A stretch of DNA of 41,750 nt from Pelomonas sp036404855 (GCF_036404855.1 NZ_DASWYS010000007.1:1-41750), one strand, 5' to 3'. Shown: positions 18,422 to 27,634, numbered from the stretch's first letter. The notes: generated from the letters alone by a model not told the origin. A program made the numbers and translations.

Positions 18422-19573
18422 ATGAAAGCATCGTTTCTGAAGCGCTGGCGCCTGCGCCTGATCGTCATCGGCCTGCTGGCCGCCGCCGGTGCCGCCTGGT
18501 GGTTCACCCGCACGCCCCCGCCCCCACCGCCGCTGCCCAGCGGCGTCGTCGCGCCGGCGGACATCACCCAGACCGTGCAGGCCGCCGGCGTGCTGCAGGC
18601 CAAGACCCGCGTTGACGTCGGCGCCCAGGTCAGCGGACAGATCCAGACCATCCACGTCCAGCTGGGCCAGCAGGTCAGGAAAGGTGAACTGCTCGTGAGC
18701 CTGGACCCGGAGCTGGCCCGCAGCGACGTCGCCCAGGCCGAGGCCTCGGTGGCCCAGGCCAGCGCGGCGCTGGACAGCCGCCGCATCGACGCCGACGCCG
18801 CGCGGCGCGAACTCAAGCGCCAGCAGCGCCTGCTGGCCGGCCAGGCCACCTCGGGCAACGAGGCAGAGAAGGCCGAGGTCGAGCTGGCCAAGATCGAGGC
18901 CGACCTGCGGGGCCAGGCGGCCACCGTCGCGCGGCTGCAGGCCGACCTGGACAAGAAGAAGGTCAATCTCTCCTACACGCGCATCACCGCGCCCATGGAC
19001 GGCACGGTCGTCAATCTGCCGGTGCAGGAGGGCCAGACGGTCATCTCGGTGCAGATCACACCGGTCATCCTGACGCTGGCCGACCTCGACACCATCACCG
19101 TGCGCACCAAGGTGCCCGAGGCCGACGTGCAGGCCATCAAGGTGGGCCAGGCCGCGCGCTTCTCGACGCTGTCGGGCGAAGGCAAGCGCTACGAAGGCAA
19201 GGTGCGCGTCATCCAGCCGGTGCCCGAGCGTGCCGGCAACGCGGTCTTCTACAACGTGCTCTTCGAGGTGGACAACCGCGACCGGGCGCTGTTCAGCGAC
19301 ATGACGGTGCAGGTCGACATCGAGACCGGCTCGGTCAAGCAGGTGCCGGCCATGCCCATCGTCGCACTGGGAGAACGCGGCAAGGACGGACGCTTCACGG
19401 TGACGGTGCTGGATGCCGCCAACAAGCAGACGCCCCGCCAGGTGAAGGTGGGCCTGCAGGACGGCGCCAAGGTGCAGATCATCGACGGCCTGAAGGCCGG
19501 CGAGAAGGTGCTGCTGGCGCCGCCGAGCGCCGACGCCGCCGCGTCCGCCCCCGCCAGCGCTGCCAGCAACTGA
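18422..19573 (+). CDS. macA: MacA-like periplasmic adaptor (membrane fusion protein)
   Basis: Adaptor of 383 residues (E. coli MacA has 371) linking the inner-membrane ABC transporter to the outer-membrane channel. One N-terminal membrane span (about residues 10-28), a proline-rich linker, a split biotinyl-lipoyl domain (VGAQVSGQIQTIHVQLGQQV and ITAPMDGTVVNL), a coiled-coil hairpin between (about 95-180, rich in Ala/Glu/Arg/Gln), then beta-barrel and membrane-proximal domains. A strong GGGAGG precedes the ATG. macB follows after 2 bases. Known MacAB systems export macrolides, lipopeptides, haem precursors or toxins; the substrate here is unknown. Confidence 0.88.
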   Translation: MKASFLKRWRLRLIVIGLLAAAGAAWWFTRTPPPPPPLPSGVVAPADITQTVQAAGVLQAKTRVDVGAQVSGQIQTIHVQLGQQVRKGELLVSLDPELARSDVAQAEASVAQASAALDSRRIDADAARRELKRQQRLLAGQATSGNEAEKAEVELAKIEADLRGQAATVARLQADLDKKKVNLSYTRITAPMDGTVVNLPVQEGQTVISVQITPVILTLADLDTITVRTKVPEADVQAIKVGQAARFSTLSGEGKRYEGKVRVIQPVPERAGNAVFYNVLFEVDNRDRALFSDMTVQVDIETGSVKQVPAMPIVALGERGKDGRFTVTVLDAANKQTPRQVKVGLQDGAKVQIIDGLKAGEKVLLAPPSADAAASAPASAASN

Positions 19574-19575
19574 CC

Positions 19576-21591
19576 ATGGCTCTCATCGAGCTGAAGGACG
19601 TCGCCCGGCACTACCAGCTGGGCGAGATCGACGTCCCGGCGCTGGACGGCGTCAGCCTCGCCATCGAGGCCGGCGAGTTCGTCGCCATCATGGGCCAGTC
19701 GGGCTCGGGCAAGAGCACGCTCATGAACGTGCTCGGCTGCCTGGACAACCCCACGCGCGGCCGCTTCCTCATCGGCGGGCAGGACGCCGGAACGCTGGGG
19801 CCCGACGAGCTCGCCGCGCTGCGCCGCGAGCGCTTCGGTTTCATCTTCCAGCGCTACCACCTGCTGCCCCACCTGGACGCCCGCGCCAACGCCGCCCTGC
19901 CCGCCGTCTACTCCGGCGTCGGCCAAGGCCCGCGGGCGAGTCGCGCCCAGGCGCTGCTCGAACGCCTGGGCCTGGGCGAGCGCCTGCACCACCGCCCCAA
20001 CGAACTGTCCGGCGGCCAGCAGCAGCGCGTGTCCATCGCCCGCGCCCTGATGAACGGCGGCCAGATCATCCTGGCCGACGAGCCCACCGGGGCGCTGGAC
20101 TCGGCCTCCGGCGCGGAGATGCTGCGCCTGCTCAAGGAGCTCAACGAGCGCGGCCACACGATCATCCTCGTCACGCACGACGCCGCCGTGGCCGCCCACG
20201 CACGCCGGGTCATCGAGCTGAAGGACGGCAAGGTCGTCGCGGACAACGGCACGCCGGCCGACCATCGCGCCCCGAGCGAGCTGCCCAGCGACGCGCCGCC
20301 GCTGAAGCAGGGCGGCCACCTGCGCCGCGTCCAGGTGCAGTGGCGCGAGGCCGTCGCCACGGCCCTGCTCGCGCTCCGCGGCAACCGGCTGCGCACGGCG
20401 CTGTCCATGCTCGGCATCAGCATCGGCATCGCCTCGGTGGTCAGCATCGTGGCCCTGACCACCGCCGCACGGGCCTCCATCGAGACGGACCTCTCCAGCC
20501 TGATCTCCGGCCGCATCCCGGTCTGGCGCGGCAACCCCGCCCTGCCGCCCGGCGCCGTGGCCCAGCCCTTCAGGCCGCATGAGATCGACTCGCTGCGCGC
20601 GCTCGCCGGCGTCAAGGGCATCACGCTCAACCGCCAGATGCAGCTGACCGCCCGCCACCAGTCGCGCGACGCCATGCTGGAGGCCGTCGGCGGCGATGCC
20701 AACACGCTGAAGGCACGCAAGCTCAAGCTGGCGCAGGGCCGCTACTTCAATGCGATGGATCTGGAGACGCGCAGCCAGGTTGCCGTCATCGACGAGAAGG
20801 CGCGCGACGCACTGTTCAAGAAGGGCGAGTCGCCGCTGGGCCAGCTGATCTTCGTCAACCCCGGCATGGCGCCCGCCCCCGAGGCCCAGGCGGTGCCGGG
20901 CGCCCCGCCACCGCCGACGGCCGCCCTGCCCTTCACGGTGGTCGGCGTCGTGGCGCCCGAGGGCGGCGCCTTCAGCTTCGGCAGCTGGCTGGGCCAGCTC
21001 TACCTGCCCCACACCACCTTCTCCCGCAAGCTGGATGCGCGCGCCGACGTCGACAACTTCGACGTGCTGCTGGACCTGAGCGTGCCGCCCCAGCAGGTGC
21101 GCGAGCAGCTCATCCACCGCCTCAAGGCCCTGCACGGCCGCGAGGACTTCGGCACCTGGAACGGCGAGGAGGAGTTCCGCAAGTTCCAGAGCGTGACGAG
21201 CGCGATGGCGGCGCTGTTCGCCGGCGTGGCGGCCATCTCGCTGCTGGTGGGGGGCGTGGGCGTCATGAACATCATGCTGGTGTCCGTCTCCGAGCGCACC
21301 CGCGAGATCGGCATCCGCATGGCCGTGGGCGCGCGCCAGGGCGACGTGAGGCTGCAGTTCCTCATCGAGGCCGTGGTGCTGTGCTGCCTCGGCGGCCTCG
21401 TGGGGGTGGCCCTGAGCTGGCTGGCCGCCCAGGGCCTCAACGCGGCCCAGCAGCACCTGCATGTGGACATCAGCTGGACGGCGCTGGGCGTGGCCTTTGC
21501 GGTGTCCAGCGGCGTGGGCCTGGTGTTCGGCACCCTGCCCGCGCGCCGCGCGGCGGCACTGAGTCCGGTGGACGCGCTGGCACGGGAGTAA
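19576..21591 (+). CDS. macB: MacB-like ABC exporter (ATPase plus permease)
   Basis: A 671-residue type VII ABC protein. The N-terminal ATPase has Walker A GQSGSGKST (40-48), signature LSGGQ (144-148) and Walker B ending D168-E169. One membrane span follows (about 275-297, ISIGIASVVSIVAL), then the large periplasmic MacB domain, then three C-terminal spans, the first including LLVGGVGVMNIMLVSV. It is slightly longer than E. coli MacB (648) because of an Ala/Pro-rich insert in the periplasmic part around residue 440. With MacA and the TolC-like lipoprotein encoded next it should form a tripartite mechanotransmission exporter. Gene spacing of 2 and 7 bases on either side indicates one operon. 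Confidence 0.9.
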   Translation: MALIELKDVARHYQLGEIDVPALDGVSLAIEAGEFVAIMGQSGSGKSTLMNVLGCLDNPTRGRFLIGGQDAGTLGPDELAALRRERFGFIFQRYHLLPHLDARANAALPAVYSGVGQGPRASRAQALLERLGLGERLHHRPNELSGGQQQRVSIARALMNGGQIILADEPTGALDSASGAEMLRLLKELNERGHTIILVTHDAAVAAHARRVIELKDGKVVADNGTPADHRAPSELPSDAPPLKQGGHLRRVQVQWREAVATALLALRGNRLRTALSMLGISIGIASVVSIVALTTAARASIETDLSSLISGRIPVWRGNPALPPGAVAQPFRPHEIDSLRALAGVKGITLNRQMQLTARHQSRDAMLEAVGGDANTLKARKLKLAQGRYFNAMDLETRSQVAVIDEKARDALFKKGESPLGQLIFVNPGMAPAPEAQAVPGAPPPPTAALPFTVVGVVAPEGGAFSFGSWLGQLYLPHTTFSRKLDARADVDNFDVLLDLSVPPQQVREQLIHRLKALHGREDFGTWNGEEEFRKFQSVTSAMAALFAGVAAISLLVGGVGVMNIMLVSVSERTREIGIRMAVGARQGDVRLQFLIEAVVLCCLGGLVGVALSWLAAQGLNAAQQHLHVDISWTALGVAFAVSSGVGLVFGTLPARRAAALSPVDALARE

Positions 21592-21598
21592 CCCAAAG

Positions 21599-22990
21599 AT
21601 GAAGCTGACCTCGATCGCCCTGGCAACCCTGCTGCTCGCCGGCTGCGCCCACGGCCCTGCCGACCGCGCGCCGGACGTACCCGTGCCCACCGCCTGGGCG
21701 CTGGACGCCGGCGACGCCGCCCCCGACTGGGCCGGCCTGCTGGACCCGACGCTGGCCGCCCTGCAGGCTCGCGCGCTGCAGGCCAACCGCGACATCGCGC
21801 TGGCCGCCCAGCGCTGGAAGCAGGCCCAGCTGCTCGTCGAGCAAAGCCTGCTGCGCTGGACACCCAACGCCAGCCTGTCCGCCAACGCCAGCCGCCCGGT
21901 GCAGACGCAGAGCACGACCCGCAATGTCGACGTCGGCGGCGTCACGGTGCCGGTGACCACCTCCACCGGCTGGAGCCGCAGCTACGGCGCCTCGCTGGGC
22001 GTCGGCTACGAACTGGACCTGTGGGACCGCCTGGGCCAGACGACGGCGCTGCAGCGCGCCCAGGCCGAGGCCGCACGCACGGACATTGCCGCGGCCCGCC
22101 TGCTCATCCGCAGCCAGGTGGCCGAGGCGTACTGGACGCTCGCCGCCATCGACGCCCAGCGCCCCCTGGCCGAGGCCCAGCTCGTGCTGACCCGCGAAAC
22201 GCTGGTGCTGACCCGTGCCCGCGTGCGCGAGGGCAAGCTGCTGCCCATCGAGCTGGACAAGATCGCCGTCAACGTGCAGGCCGCCGAATCACGCCTGGCC
22301 GACCTCGCGGCCGATGCCCGCCTGCAGCGCCACGTGCTGGCACTGCTGCTGGACGAACCGCTGCCCGGTCCCGCGCCCGAAACCGCCCTGCAGGCCGTTC
22401 TTCCCGCCGGCGAACCACCGCGCTGGCGCCTGGCCGAGCCGGCCGAGGTGCTGGCGCAGCGTCCGGATGTCCAGCGCGCCCGCCTGGGCGTGGACGCCGC
22501 GCTGGCCCGGCTGCGCGTCAGCGAGGCGGACCGCTACCCGCGCCTGAGCTTCTCCGCCGCACTCAGCACCGGCGGCACGCGCTCGAGCGACTGGCTGTCC
22601 CAGCCTCTGGCCGCCTTCGCCGCCAACCTCGCCGTGCCGCTGATCGACTGGCAGCGCCTGAACCTGCAGCGGGACAGCGCCCGCACCGAGCTCGACACCG
22701 CGGCCCTGACGCTGCGCGACACGCTGCACAAGGCGCTGGCCGACATCGAAGCCCAGCGCATCGAGGCCGAACGCACCGCCCAGCAGCTGCAGGCCAATGC
22801 CGGTCGGCTCAGGGAGGCCGCCGAGAACGAGCGCCTGGCCGCGCTGCGCTACGAGGTGGGTGCCATCGCGCGCGCGGACTGGCTGCAGACCCGCAGCGCC
22901 GTGCTCGACGCCGAGCAGACCCGCATCCGGCTGCGGCTGACGCAATGGGTCCGACAGGCGGCCCTGTTCAAGTCCCTCGGCGGTGCATGA
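21599..22990 (+). CDS. TolC/NodT-family outer-membrane efflux lipoprotein
   Basis: Outer-membrane channel subunit of 463 residues. The N-terminus has a lipoprotein signal with lipobox LLAGC (Cys at residue 16), and two homologous coiled-coil/barrel repeats of the OEP type follow (YELDLWDRLGQ is the typical NodT-family strand motif). It completes the MacAB exporter encoded upstream. The start ATG is 7 bases after the macB stop. Its own stop overlaps the start of the phosphatase gene (ATGA at 22987). Confidence 0.9.
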   Translation: MKLTSIALATLLLAGCAHGPADRAPDVPVPTAWALDAGDAAPDWAGLLDPTLAALQARALQANRDIALAAQRWKQAQLLVEQSLLRWTPNASLSANASRPVQTQSTTRNVDVGGVTVPVTTSTGWSRSYGASLGVGYELDLWDRLGQTTALQRAQAEAARTDIAAARLLIRSQVAEAYWTLAAIDAQRPLAEAQLVLTRETLVLTRARVREGKLLPIELDKIAVNVQAAESRLADLAADARLQRHVLALLLDEPLPGPAPETALQAVLPAGEPPRWRLAEPAEVLAQRPDVQRARLGVDAALARLRVSEADRYPRLSFSAALSTGGTRSSDWLSQPLAAFAANLAVPLIDWQRLNLQRDSARTELDTAALTLRDTLHKALADIEAQRIEAERTAQQLQANAGRLREAAENERLAALRYEVGAIARADWLQTRSAVLDAEQTRIRLRLTQWVRQAALFKSLGGA

Positions 22991-23325
22991 CGGCACGGCG
23001 CAACGTCCTCTTCATCTGCAGCCGCAACCAGTGGCGCAGCCCGACCGCGGAGCAGGTGTTCCGCCGCCACCCGGCGCTCAATGTGCGCTCGGCCGGCACC
23101 AGCGCAAGCGCGCGCCGGCGGGTCGGCGCCGCCGACCTCGACTGGGCTGACGTCATCCTCGTCATGGAGACGCACCACAAGTCGCGCCTGCTGCAGGACC
23201 ACGCCGCACGGCTGGCCGGCAAGCCACTGCATGTGCTCGACATCCCCGACGACTTCCGATTCATGGACCCGGACCTGGTGGAACTGCTCCAGACAGCTGT
23301 GCCGGCGCTGCTTGATTTACGCTGA
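22987..23325 (+). CDS. Small low-molecular-weight protein tyrosine phosphatase-like protein
   Basis: A 112-residue protein with the LMW-PTP active-site loop C11-x5-R17-S (CSRNQWRS) directly after the first strand, followed by SAGTSA and a late DIPDDFRFMD that may carry the general-acid Asp. It is shorter than classical LMW-PTPs (about 150 residues) and belongs to a compact variant seen in many proteobacteria. It should dephosphorylate Tyr or a small phospho-substrate in the cytoplasm. The start overlaps the upstream efflux gene by 4 bases, so it is co-translated with the exporter; why is unclear. No cognate tyrosine kinase is in the window. Confidence 0.75.
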   Translation: MTARRNVLFICSRNQWRSPTAEQVFRRHPALNVRSAGTSASARRRVGAADLDWADVILVMETHHKSRLLQDHAARLAGKPLHVLDIPDDFRFMDPDLVELLQTAVPALLDLR

Positions 23326-23329
23326 CGGC

Positions 23330-24106
23330 ATGAACCCGCCTTTCGAATCCCGCCGGCGCGCCCTGCTGACGGCGCTGGCCAGCACGACGGTCACGCCCTG
23401 GGCCTGGGCCGCCCCGCCCGTGCAGGGCTACAAGGTCGTCAACAGCTACCCGCACGACCCAGATGCGTTCACCCAGGGCCTGTTCTTCCATGACGGCTTC
23501 CTGTACGAGAGCACGGGCCTGCGCGGCCGCTCCAGCATCCGCAAGGTGGACCTGGCCACCGGTCGTGTTCTGCAGGCCGTGGAGCTGCCGGGCGAGTTCT
23601 TCGGCGAGGGCATCACGATGTGGGGCGACCGCCTCATCGGCATCACCTGGCAGGAGCAGACGGCGTTCGTGCTGGACTTGAAGACCTTCAAGCTCTGGCG
23701 CAAGTTCAACTACGCCGGCGAGGGCTGGGGCATCACCCATGACGGCCGCGAGCTCATCATGAGCGACGGCACGGCTGAGCTGCGCTTCCTGGATCCGTTG
23801 ACCTTCAAGGAGTTGCGCCGCGTGCGCGTGACGGCGAGCGGCCGTCCCGTCGACCTGCTCAACGAGCTGGAGTGGGTGGACGGCGAGGTCTACGCCAACG
23901 TCTGGCAGACCGACCGCATCGCCCGCATCAACCCCAAGACGGGCCAGGTGACCGGCTGGATCGACCTGACCGGCCTGCTGCCCCAGCGCAGCGGCGCCGA
24001 CGACGTGCTCAACGGCATCGCCTACGACGCCAAGGCCCGGCGCCTGTTCGTCACCGGCAAGCTCTGGCCCAAACTGTTCGAGATCCAGCTGACCAAGCCG
24101 CGCTGA
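23330..24106 (+). CDS. Glutaminyl-peptide cyclotransferase (plant/bacterial type)
   Basis: A 258-residue enzyme that turns N-terminal glutamine of peptides or proteins into pyroglutamate. A twin-arginine-like signal (RRRALLTALAST, cleavage near AWA) indicates export. The mature start with SYPHDPDAFTQGLFF and the later GEGITMWGDRL, NELEWVDGEVYANVW and DVLNGIAYD stretches are typical of the five-bladed propeller family (Glu_cyclase_2). The ATG lies 4 bases after the phosphatase stop, so it ends the exporter operon. It may modify a secreted peptide or mature periplasmic proteins. Confidence 0.85.
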   Translation: MNPPFESRRRALLTALASTTVTPWAWAAPPVQGYKVVNSYPHDPDAFTQGLFFHDGFLYESTGLRGRSSIRKVDLATGRVLQAVELPGEFFGEGITMWGDRLIGITWQEQTAFVLDLKTFKLWRKFNYAGEGWGITHDGRELIMSDGTAELRFLDPLTFKELRRVRVTASGRPVDLLNELEWVDGEVYANVWQTDRIARINPKTGQVTGWIDLTGLLPQRSGADDVLNGIAYDAKARRLFVTGKLWPKLFEIQLTKPR

Positions 24107-24123
24107 GCGGGACCGGCGGCCCT

Positions 24124-24585
24124 TCAGCGGCAGACGTCGCTGCCCTGGTCGAACACGATCTCCCAACCGCCGGCCGGCTTGCGCCGCCAGACGGACTGGA
24201 AGCGCGCCACCACCTTGCCCTCGGGATCGGTCACCGGACCACTGCTCTGTGCCAGCTCTCCACTCGGCAGCACGACGACAAGCTCGGGCTTCCACGCGAA
24301 CGGCGCCGTGGCGCCTTCGAAGAACTTCTGCCACACGGCCATCACGCCATCCGGCCCGCGCAAGGGCTGCTTGCCGTTGATGAAGATGACGTCCGGCGCC
24401 AAGAGCCGCCTGAAGCCGGCGGCATCGCGCGCTGCCATGCGCGCGGCAAAAGTGTTCTCGACGGCCGTGACCTCCGAGACGCGGCGGGCGATCTCATCCG
24501 GTGCCGGCCACGCATCGGCCGCTTGGGCGGCGGCCGCGGCAGGCATCGCGGCAGCGGCAAACAGGGCTTGGCGGCGGTTGGTCAA
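24124..24585 (-). CDS. Exported NTF2-like (DUF4440-type) protein
   Basis: A 153-residue protein with an N-terminal signal (NRRQALFAAAAMPAAAAAQA) and an NTF2-like cone domain: an early helix (VENTFAARMAARDAAGFRRL), LAPDVIFINGKQPLRG, and a closing strand GGWEIVFDQGSDVC. Relatives are small enzymes or binding proteins of unknown role (YybH/SnoaL-like). The start is a TTG at 24585 preceded by GAGGAG; no in-frame ATG fits. It converges with the cyclotransferase gene, 17 bases away. Confidence 0.65.
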   Translation of the reverse strand: MTNRRQALFAAAAMPAAAAAQAADAWPAPDEIARRVSEVTAVENTFAARMAARDAAGFRRLLAPDVIFINGKQPLRGPDGVMAVWQKFFEGATAPFAWKPELVVVLPSGELAQSSGPVTDPEGKVVARFQSVWRRKPAGGWEIVFDQGSDVCR

Positions 24586-24674
24586 GGGTGGCTCCTCTTG
24601 CGTTGAGCCACCAGCATGCCCGCCGCCGTCCTCCCTGACTCAAGTCACCCGCCAAGTCCCTCGAGGGCAGGCCT

Positions 24675-25853
24675 TCAAAACGCGGCGATGCCCGTCTGCG
24701 CGCGACCGAGGATCAGCGCGTGGATGTCGTGCGTGCCCTCGTAGGTGTTGACCACTTCGAGGTTGACCAGGTGGCGGGCGATGCCGAACTCGTCGGAGAT
24801 GCCGTTGCCGCCCAGCATGTCGCGCGCCATGCGGGCGATCTCCAGGCTCTTGCCGCAGGAGTTGCGCTTCATGATGGAGGTGATCTCCACCGCGGCCGTG
24901 CCGTCGTCCTTCATGCGCCCGAGGCGCAGGCACCCCTGCAGGCCCAGCGTGATCTCGGTCTGCATGTCGGCCAGCTTCTTCTGGATCAGCTGGTTGGCCG
25001 CCAGCGGCTTGCCGAACTGCTTGCGGTCCAGCGTGTACTGGCGGGCGGTGTGCCAGCAGTCCTCGGCCGCACCCAGGGCCCCCCAGGCGATGCCGTAGCG
25101 GGCGCTGTTCAGGCAGGTGAACGGGCCCTTGAGGCCGCGCACCTCGGGGAAGGCGTTCTCTTCCGGCACGAACACCTTGTCCAGCACGATCTCGCCGGTG
25201 ATGGACGCGCGCAGGCCCACCTTGCCGTGGATGGCCGGCGCCGACAGGCCCTTCCAGCCCTTCTCCAGCACGAAGCCCCGGATCTGGCCGCCGTCGTCCT
25301 TGGCCCAGACGACGAAGACGTCGGCGATGGGGCTGTTGGTGATCCACATCTTGCTGCCAGTCAGCTCATAGCCCCCGTCCACCTTGCGGGCGCGGGTGAT
25401 CATGGAGCCGGGGTCGGAGCCGTGGTTGGGCTCGGTGAGGCCGAAGCAGCCGATCCACTCGCCGGTCGCCAGCTTGGGCAGGTACTTCTGCTTGGTCGCT
25501 TCGTTGCCGAACTCGTTGATGGGCACCATCACGAGGGAGGACTGCACGCTCATCATCGAGCGGTAGCCCGAATCCACGCGTTCGACTTCGCGGGCAATCA
25601 GGCCGTAGCAGACGTAGTTCAGGCCGGCACCGCCGTACTCGGTCGGGATGGTGGGCCCCAGCAGACCCAGCTCCCCCATCTCACGGAAGATGCCCGCGTC
25701 CGTCTGCTCGTTGCGGAAGGCCTCCAGCACGCGCGGGCGCAGTCGGTCGGTGCAATAGGCCGCAGCGGCGTCGCGCACCATGCGCTCGTCGTCGGTGAGC
25801 TGCTCATTGAGCAGCAGCGGGTCGTCCCAGTGGAAGCTTGCCTTGGTGGCCAT
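24675..25853 (-). CDS. gcdH: Glutaryl-CoA dehydrogenase
   Basis: A 392-residue FAD acyl-CoA dehydrogenase that oxidatively decarboxylates glutaryl-CoA to crotonyl-CoA in lysine/tryptophan/aromatic catabolism. The catalytic Glu is E372 within NTYEGTHDIHALILGRAQTG, which matches the glutaryl-CoA dehydrogenase signature almost exactly; GYRSMMSVQSSLVM holds the Arg that binds the glutaryl carboxylate. FGLTEPNHGSDPGSM and WITNSPIADVFVVWAK are the usual substrate/FAD motifs. The ATG at 25853 is preceded by GAGGACACCACC. A LysR-type regulator is divergent, 122 bases away, and probably controls it. Confidence 0.93.
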   Translation of the reverse strand: MATKASFHWDDPLLLNEQLTDDERMVRDAAAAYCTDRLRPRVLEAFRNEQTDAGIFREMGELGLLGPTIPTEYGGAGLNYVCYGLIAREVERVDSGYRSMMSVQSSLVMVPINEFGNEATKQKYLPKLATGEWIGCFGLTEPNHGSDPGSMITRARKVDGGYELTGSKMWITNSPIADVFVVWAKDDGGQIRGFVLEKGWKGLSAPAIHGKVGLRASITGEIVLDKVFVPEENAFPEVRGLKGPFTCLNSARYGIAWGALGAAEDCWHTARQYTLDRKQFGKPLAANQLIQKKLADMQTEITLGLQGCLRLGRMKDDGTAAVEITSIMKRNSCGKSLEIARMARDMLGGNGISDEFGIARHLVNLEVVNTYEGTHDIHALILGRAQTGIAAF

Positions 25854-25895
25854 GGTGGTGTCCTCGTTGATCAGGTCAGGCCGGACGATGAGCCC

Positions 25896-25912
25896 GGGCG
25901 CGTATGGCGCCC
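25896..25912. promoter_or_regulatory. Inverted repeat between gcdH and the LysR gene
   Basis: GGGCGC and GCGCCC flank GTATG, midway between the divergent starts. It could be part of a LysR binding site or a hairpin in the gcdH leader; the canonical T-N11-A form was not clear. Confidence 0.3.
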
Positions 25913-25975
25913 AGTATTCCTCCCGTCACGATTCGTGTCCAATTCAATAAACGACTTCGACGATTCGCCGCACCT

Positions 25976-26878
25976 ATGGACATCCCCGCCGCCACCCGCT
26001 CGATGGAATTCCGACACCTGCGCTATTTCATCGCGCTGGCCGAGGAACTGCACTTCGGCCGCGCCGCAGAACGGCTGGGTCTGACGCAGCCGCCGCTGTC
26101 GGTCGCCATCCAGCAGCTGGAGGCCAGCGTCGGCGCCCGCCTGTTCGATCGCGACAGCAGGGGTGTGCGCCTCACGCCCGCCGGCGAGGCCTTCCGTGGC
26201 AGCGCGTCCGCGCTGCTGGCGCGCGCCGAGGAAGCCTGCGCCCAGGCCCGTGACGTTCAGGCCGGCGAGGTGGGCCGGCTGCGCCTGGGCTTTGTCGGCT
26301 CCACGCTGTTCCACGGCCTGTCCGCCTGGCTGCTGGCCTTCCAGGCCGCCCGCCCCAAGGTCGAGGTCATCGTCGTGGAGCTGAACTCGCAGGACCAGAT
26401 CGACGCACTGCTGGGCGAGGAGCTCGACCTCGGGCTCGTCCACACCGACCGGCTGCCGCCGACCCTCGCCTCGCAACCGCTCTACAGCGAACCGTTCTTC
26501 GCCTGCCTGCCGGCAGGCCACGCGCTGGCGGCGCTGGACGCCATCCCGCTGGCGGCCCTGAGCGACCAGCCCTTCATCCTGTTCTCCCGCAAGGGCTCGC
26601 CGGACTATCACGCCCGCATCGTCGAGATCTGCCGCCAGCACGGCTTCTATCCACGGCTGCAGCACGAGGGCCGCCATTGGCTGTCGGTGGTGTCCCTGGT
26701 CTCCCAAGGGCTGGGCGTCAGCATCGTGCCGGCCGCGTTCCAGCAGGCCGGCATCCAGGGGGCGGTGTTCAGGCCGCTGGCCGAGAGCATCGAGCCGTCG
26801 GCGGTGTTCGCGGCGTGGCGAACGGACGCGGCCGGCGTGCTGCGCGAGCGCTTTCTGGCGGCACGCCCCGGCACCTGA
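25976..26878 (+). CDS. LysR-family transcriptional regulator
   Basis: A 300-residue LysR regulator. The N-terminal winged helix-turn-helix (MEFRHLRYFIALAEELHFGR then AAERLGLTQPPLSVAIQQLE) is followed by the periplasmic-binding-like effector domain (from about GRLRLGFVGSTLF). It resembles the BenM/CatR-like branch that senses aromatic or organic acids. Divergent from gcdH, so it likely regulates glutaryl-CoA dehydrogenase. The start is uncertain: ATG 25976 is used here, but ATG 26003, which gives the common MEFRHLRYF N-terminus, is about as likely; neither has a clear ribosome site. Confidence 0.85.
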   Translation: MDIPAATRSMEFRHLRYFIALAEELHFGRAAERLGLTQPPLSVAIQQLEASVGARLFDRDSRGVRLTPAGEAFRGSASALLARAEEACAQARDVQAGEVGRLRLGFVGSTLFHGLSAWLLAFQAARPKVEVIVVELNSQDQIDALLGEELDLGLVHTDRLPPTLASQPLYSEPFFACLPAGHALAALDAIPLAALSDQPFILFSRKGSPDYHARIVEICRQHGFYPRLQHEGRHWLSVVSLVSQGLGVSIVPAAFQQAGIQGAVFRPLAESIEPSAVFAAWRTDAAGVLRERFLAARPGT

Positions 26879-26989
26879 CGTCACCACGCAAGGCCAAACC
26901 ACGTCCACTGGGTCACAGGGCCCGCTACGTCCGCTGCACCGAACACCCTGCCCAGCCGCCGCCTGGCACCCCCAAGTCGAGATGACGCG

Positions 26990-27634
26990 TCAGCGGCGGC
27001 GCCGGGTGGCCGCCAGGCCTGCCAGGGCCAGGCCCGCCAGCGCCAGCGATGCGGGCTCCGGCACCGTGGTGCCAGCCGTGCCATAGCGGAAATTGTCGAT
27101 GGCGTTGTACAGCGGCGCGTCGGGCATCGAGATCTCCACGGAGGTGATGCCGACCGACGAAGTGAAGCCGATGAAGGCCAGCGACGGGTCGGCGATGCTC
27201 TGAGAGGCGGAGGCGCTGAACGAGCTGCCGTCCGAGAAGGCGAAGTTGAACGTGACGGAGCCGCCGGGGAAGAGTCCGCCGAAGTCCATGGCGATCGCCG
27301 TGACGGCACCGGCCAGGGTCGCCGTCACCGTGTTGACGCCGCTGGTGGCAAAGTCGGAGTTCAGGTAGCCCCCCCCGGTATAGCCGGTGCCGTAGTAGTC
27401 CTGGCCGATGACGAACATCGAGCCGTTGGACGTGAACGTGACGCCGCCCTGGGTCAGCGAGGCCAGGCTCGTGAACGAATTGCTGGGAACCAGCCCCTCG
27501 AAGTCCACGAGGCTGACGCCCGAAGTGGCGGCCTGGAAGTCGGCCAAGCTGGCATAGCTGACCAGGACGGCATGGGCGCTGGCGGCGCCCAGCGCCAGCG
27601 CCGCGGCCAGGGAGACGGATTTCAGGACTTGCAT
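26990..27634 (-). CDS. PEP-CTERM sorting-domain exported protein
   Basis: A 214-residue secreted protein with a signal peptide (residues 1-22, ending AHA) and a C-terminal PEP-CTERM tail: VPEPASLALAGLALAGL plus a final basic cluster RRRR. Such tails are recognised and cleaved by exosortase, usually in exopolysaccharide-producing bacteria; the exosortase is not in this window. The middle is Gly/Ser/Thr/Ala-rich and beta-strand-like (FEGLVP near residue 45, FSDGSSFSA), of unknown function. AAGGAG lies 6-7 bases before the ATG. Confidence 0.85.
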   Translation of the reverse strand: MQVLKSVSLAAALALGAASAHAVLVSYASLADFQAATSGVSLVDFEGLVPSNSFTSLASLTQGGVTFTSNGSMFVIGQDYYGTGYTGGGYLNSDFATSGVNTVTATLAGAVTAIAMDFGGLFPGGSVTFNFAFSDGSSFSASASQSIADPSLAFIGFTSSVGITSVEISMPDAPLYNAIDNFRYGTAGTTVPEPASLALAGLALAGLAATRRRR

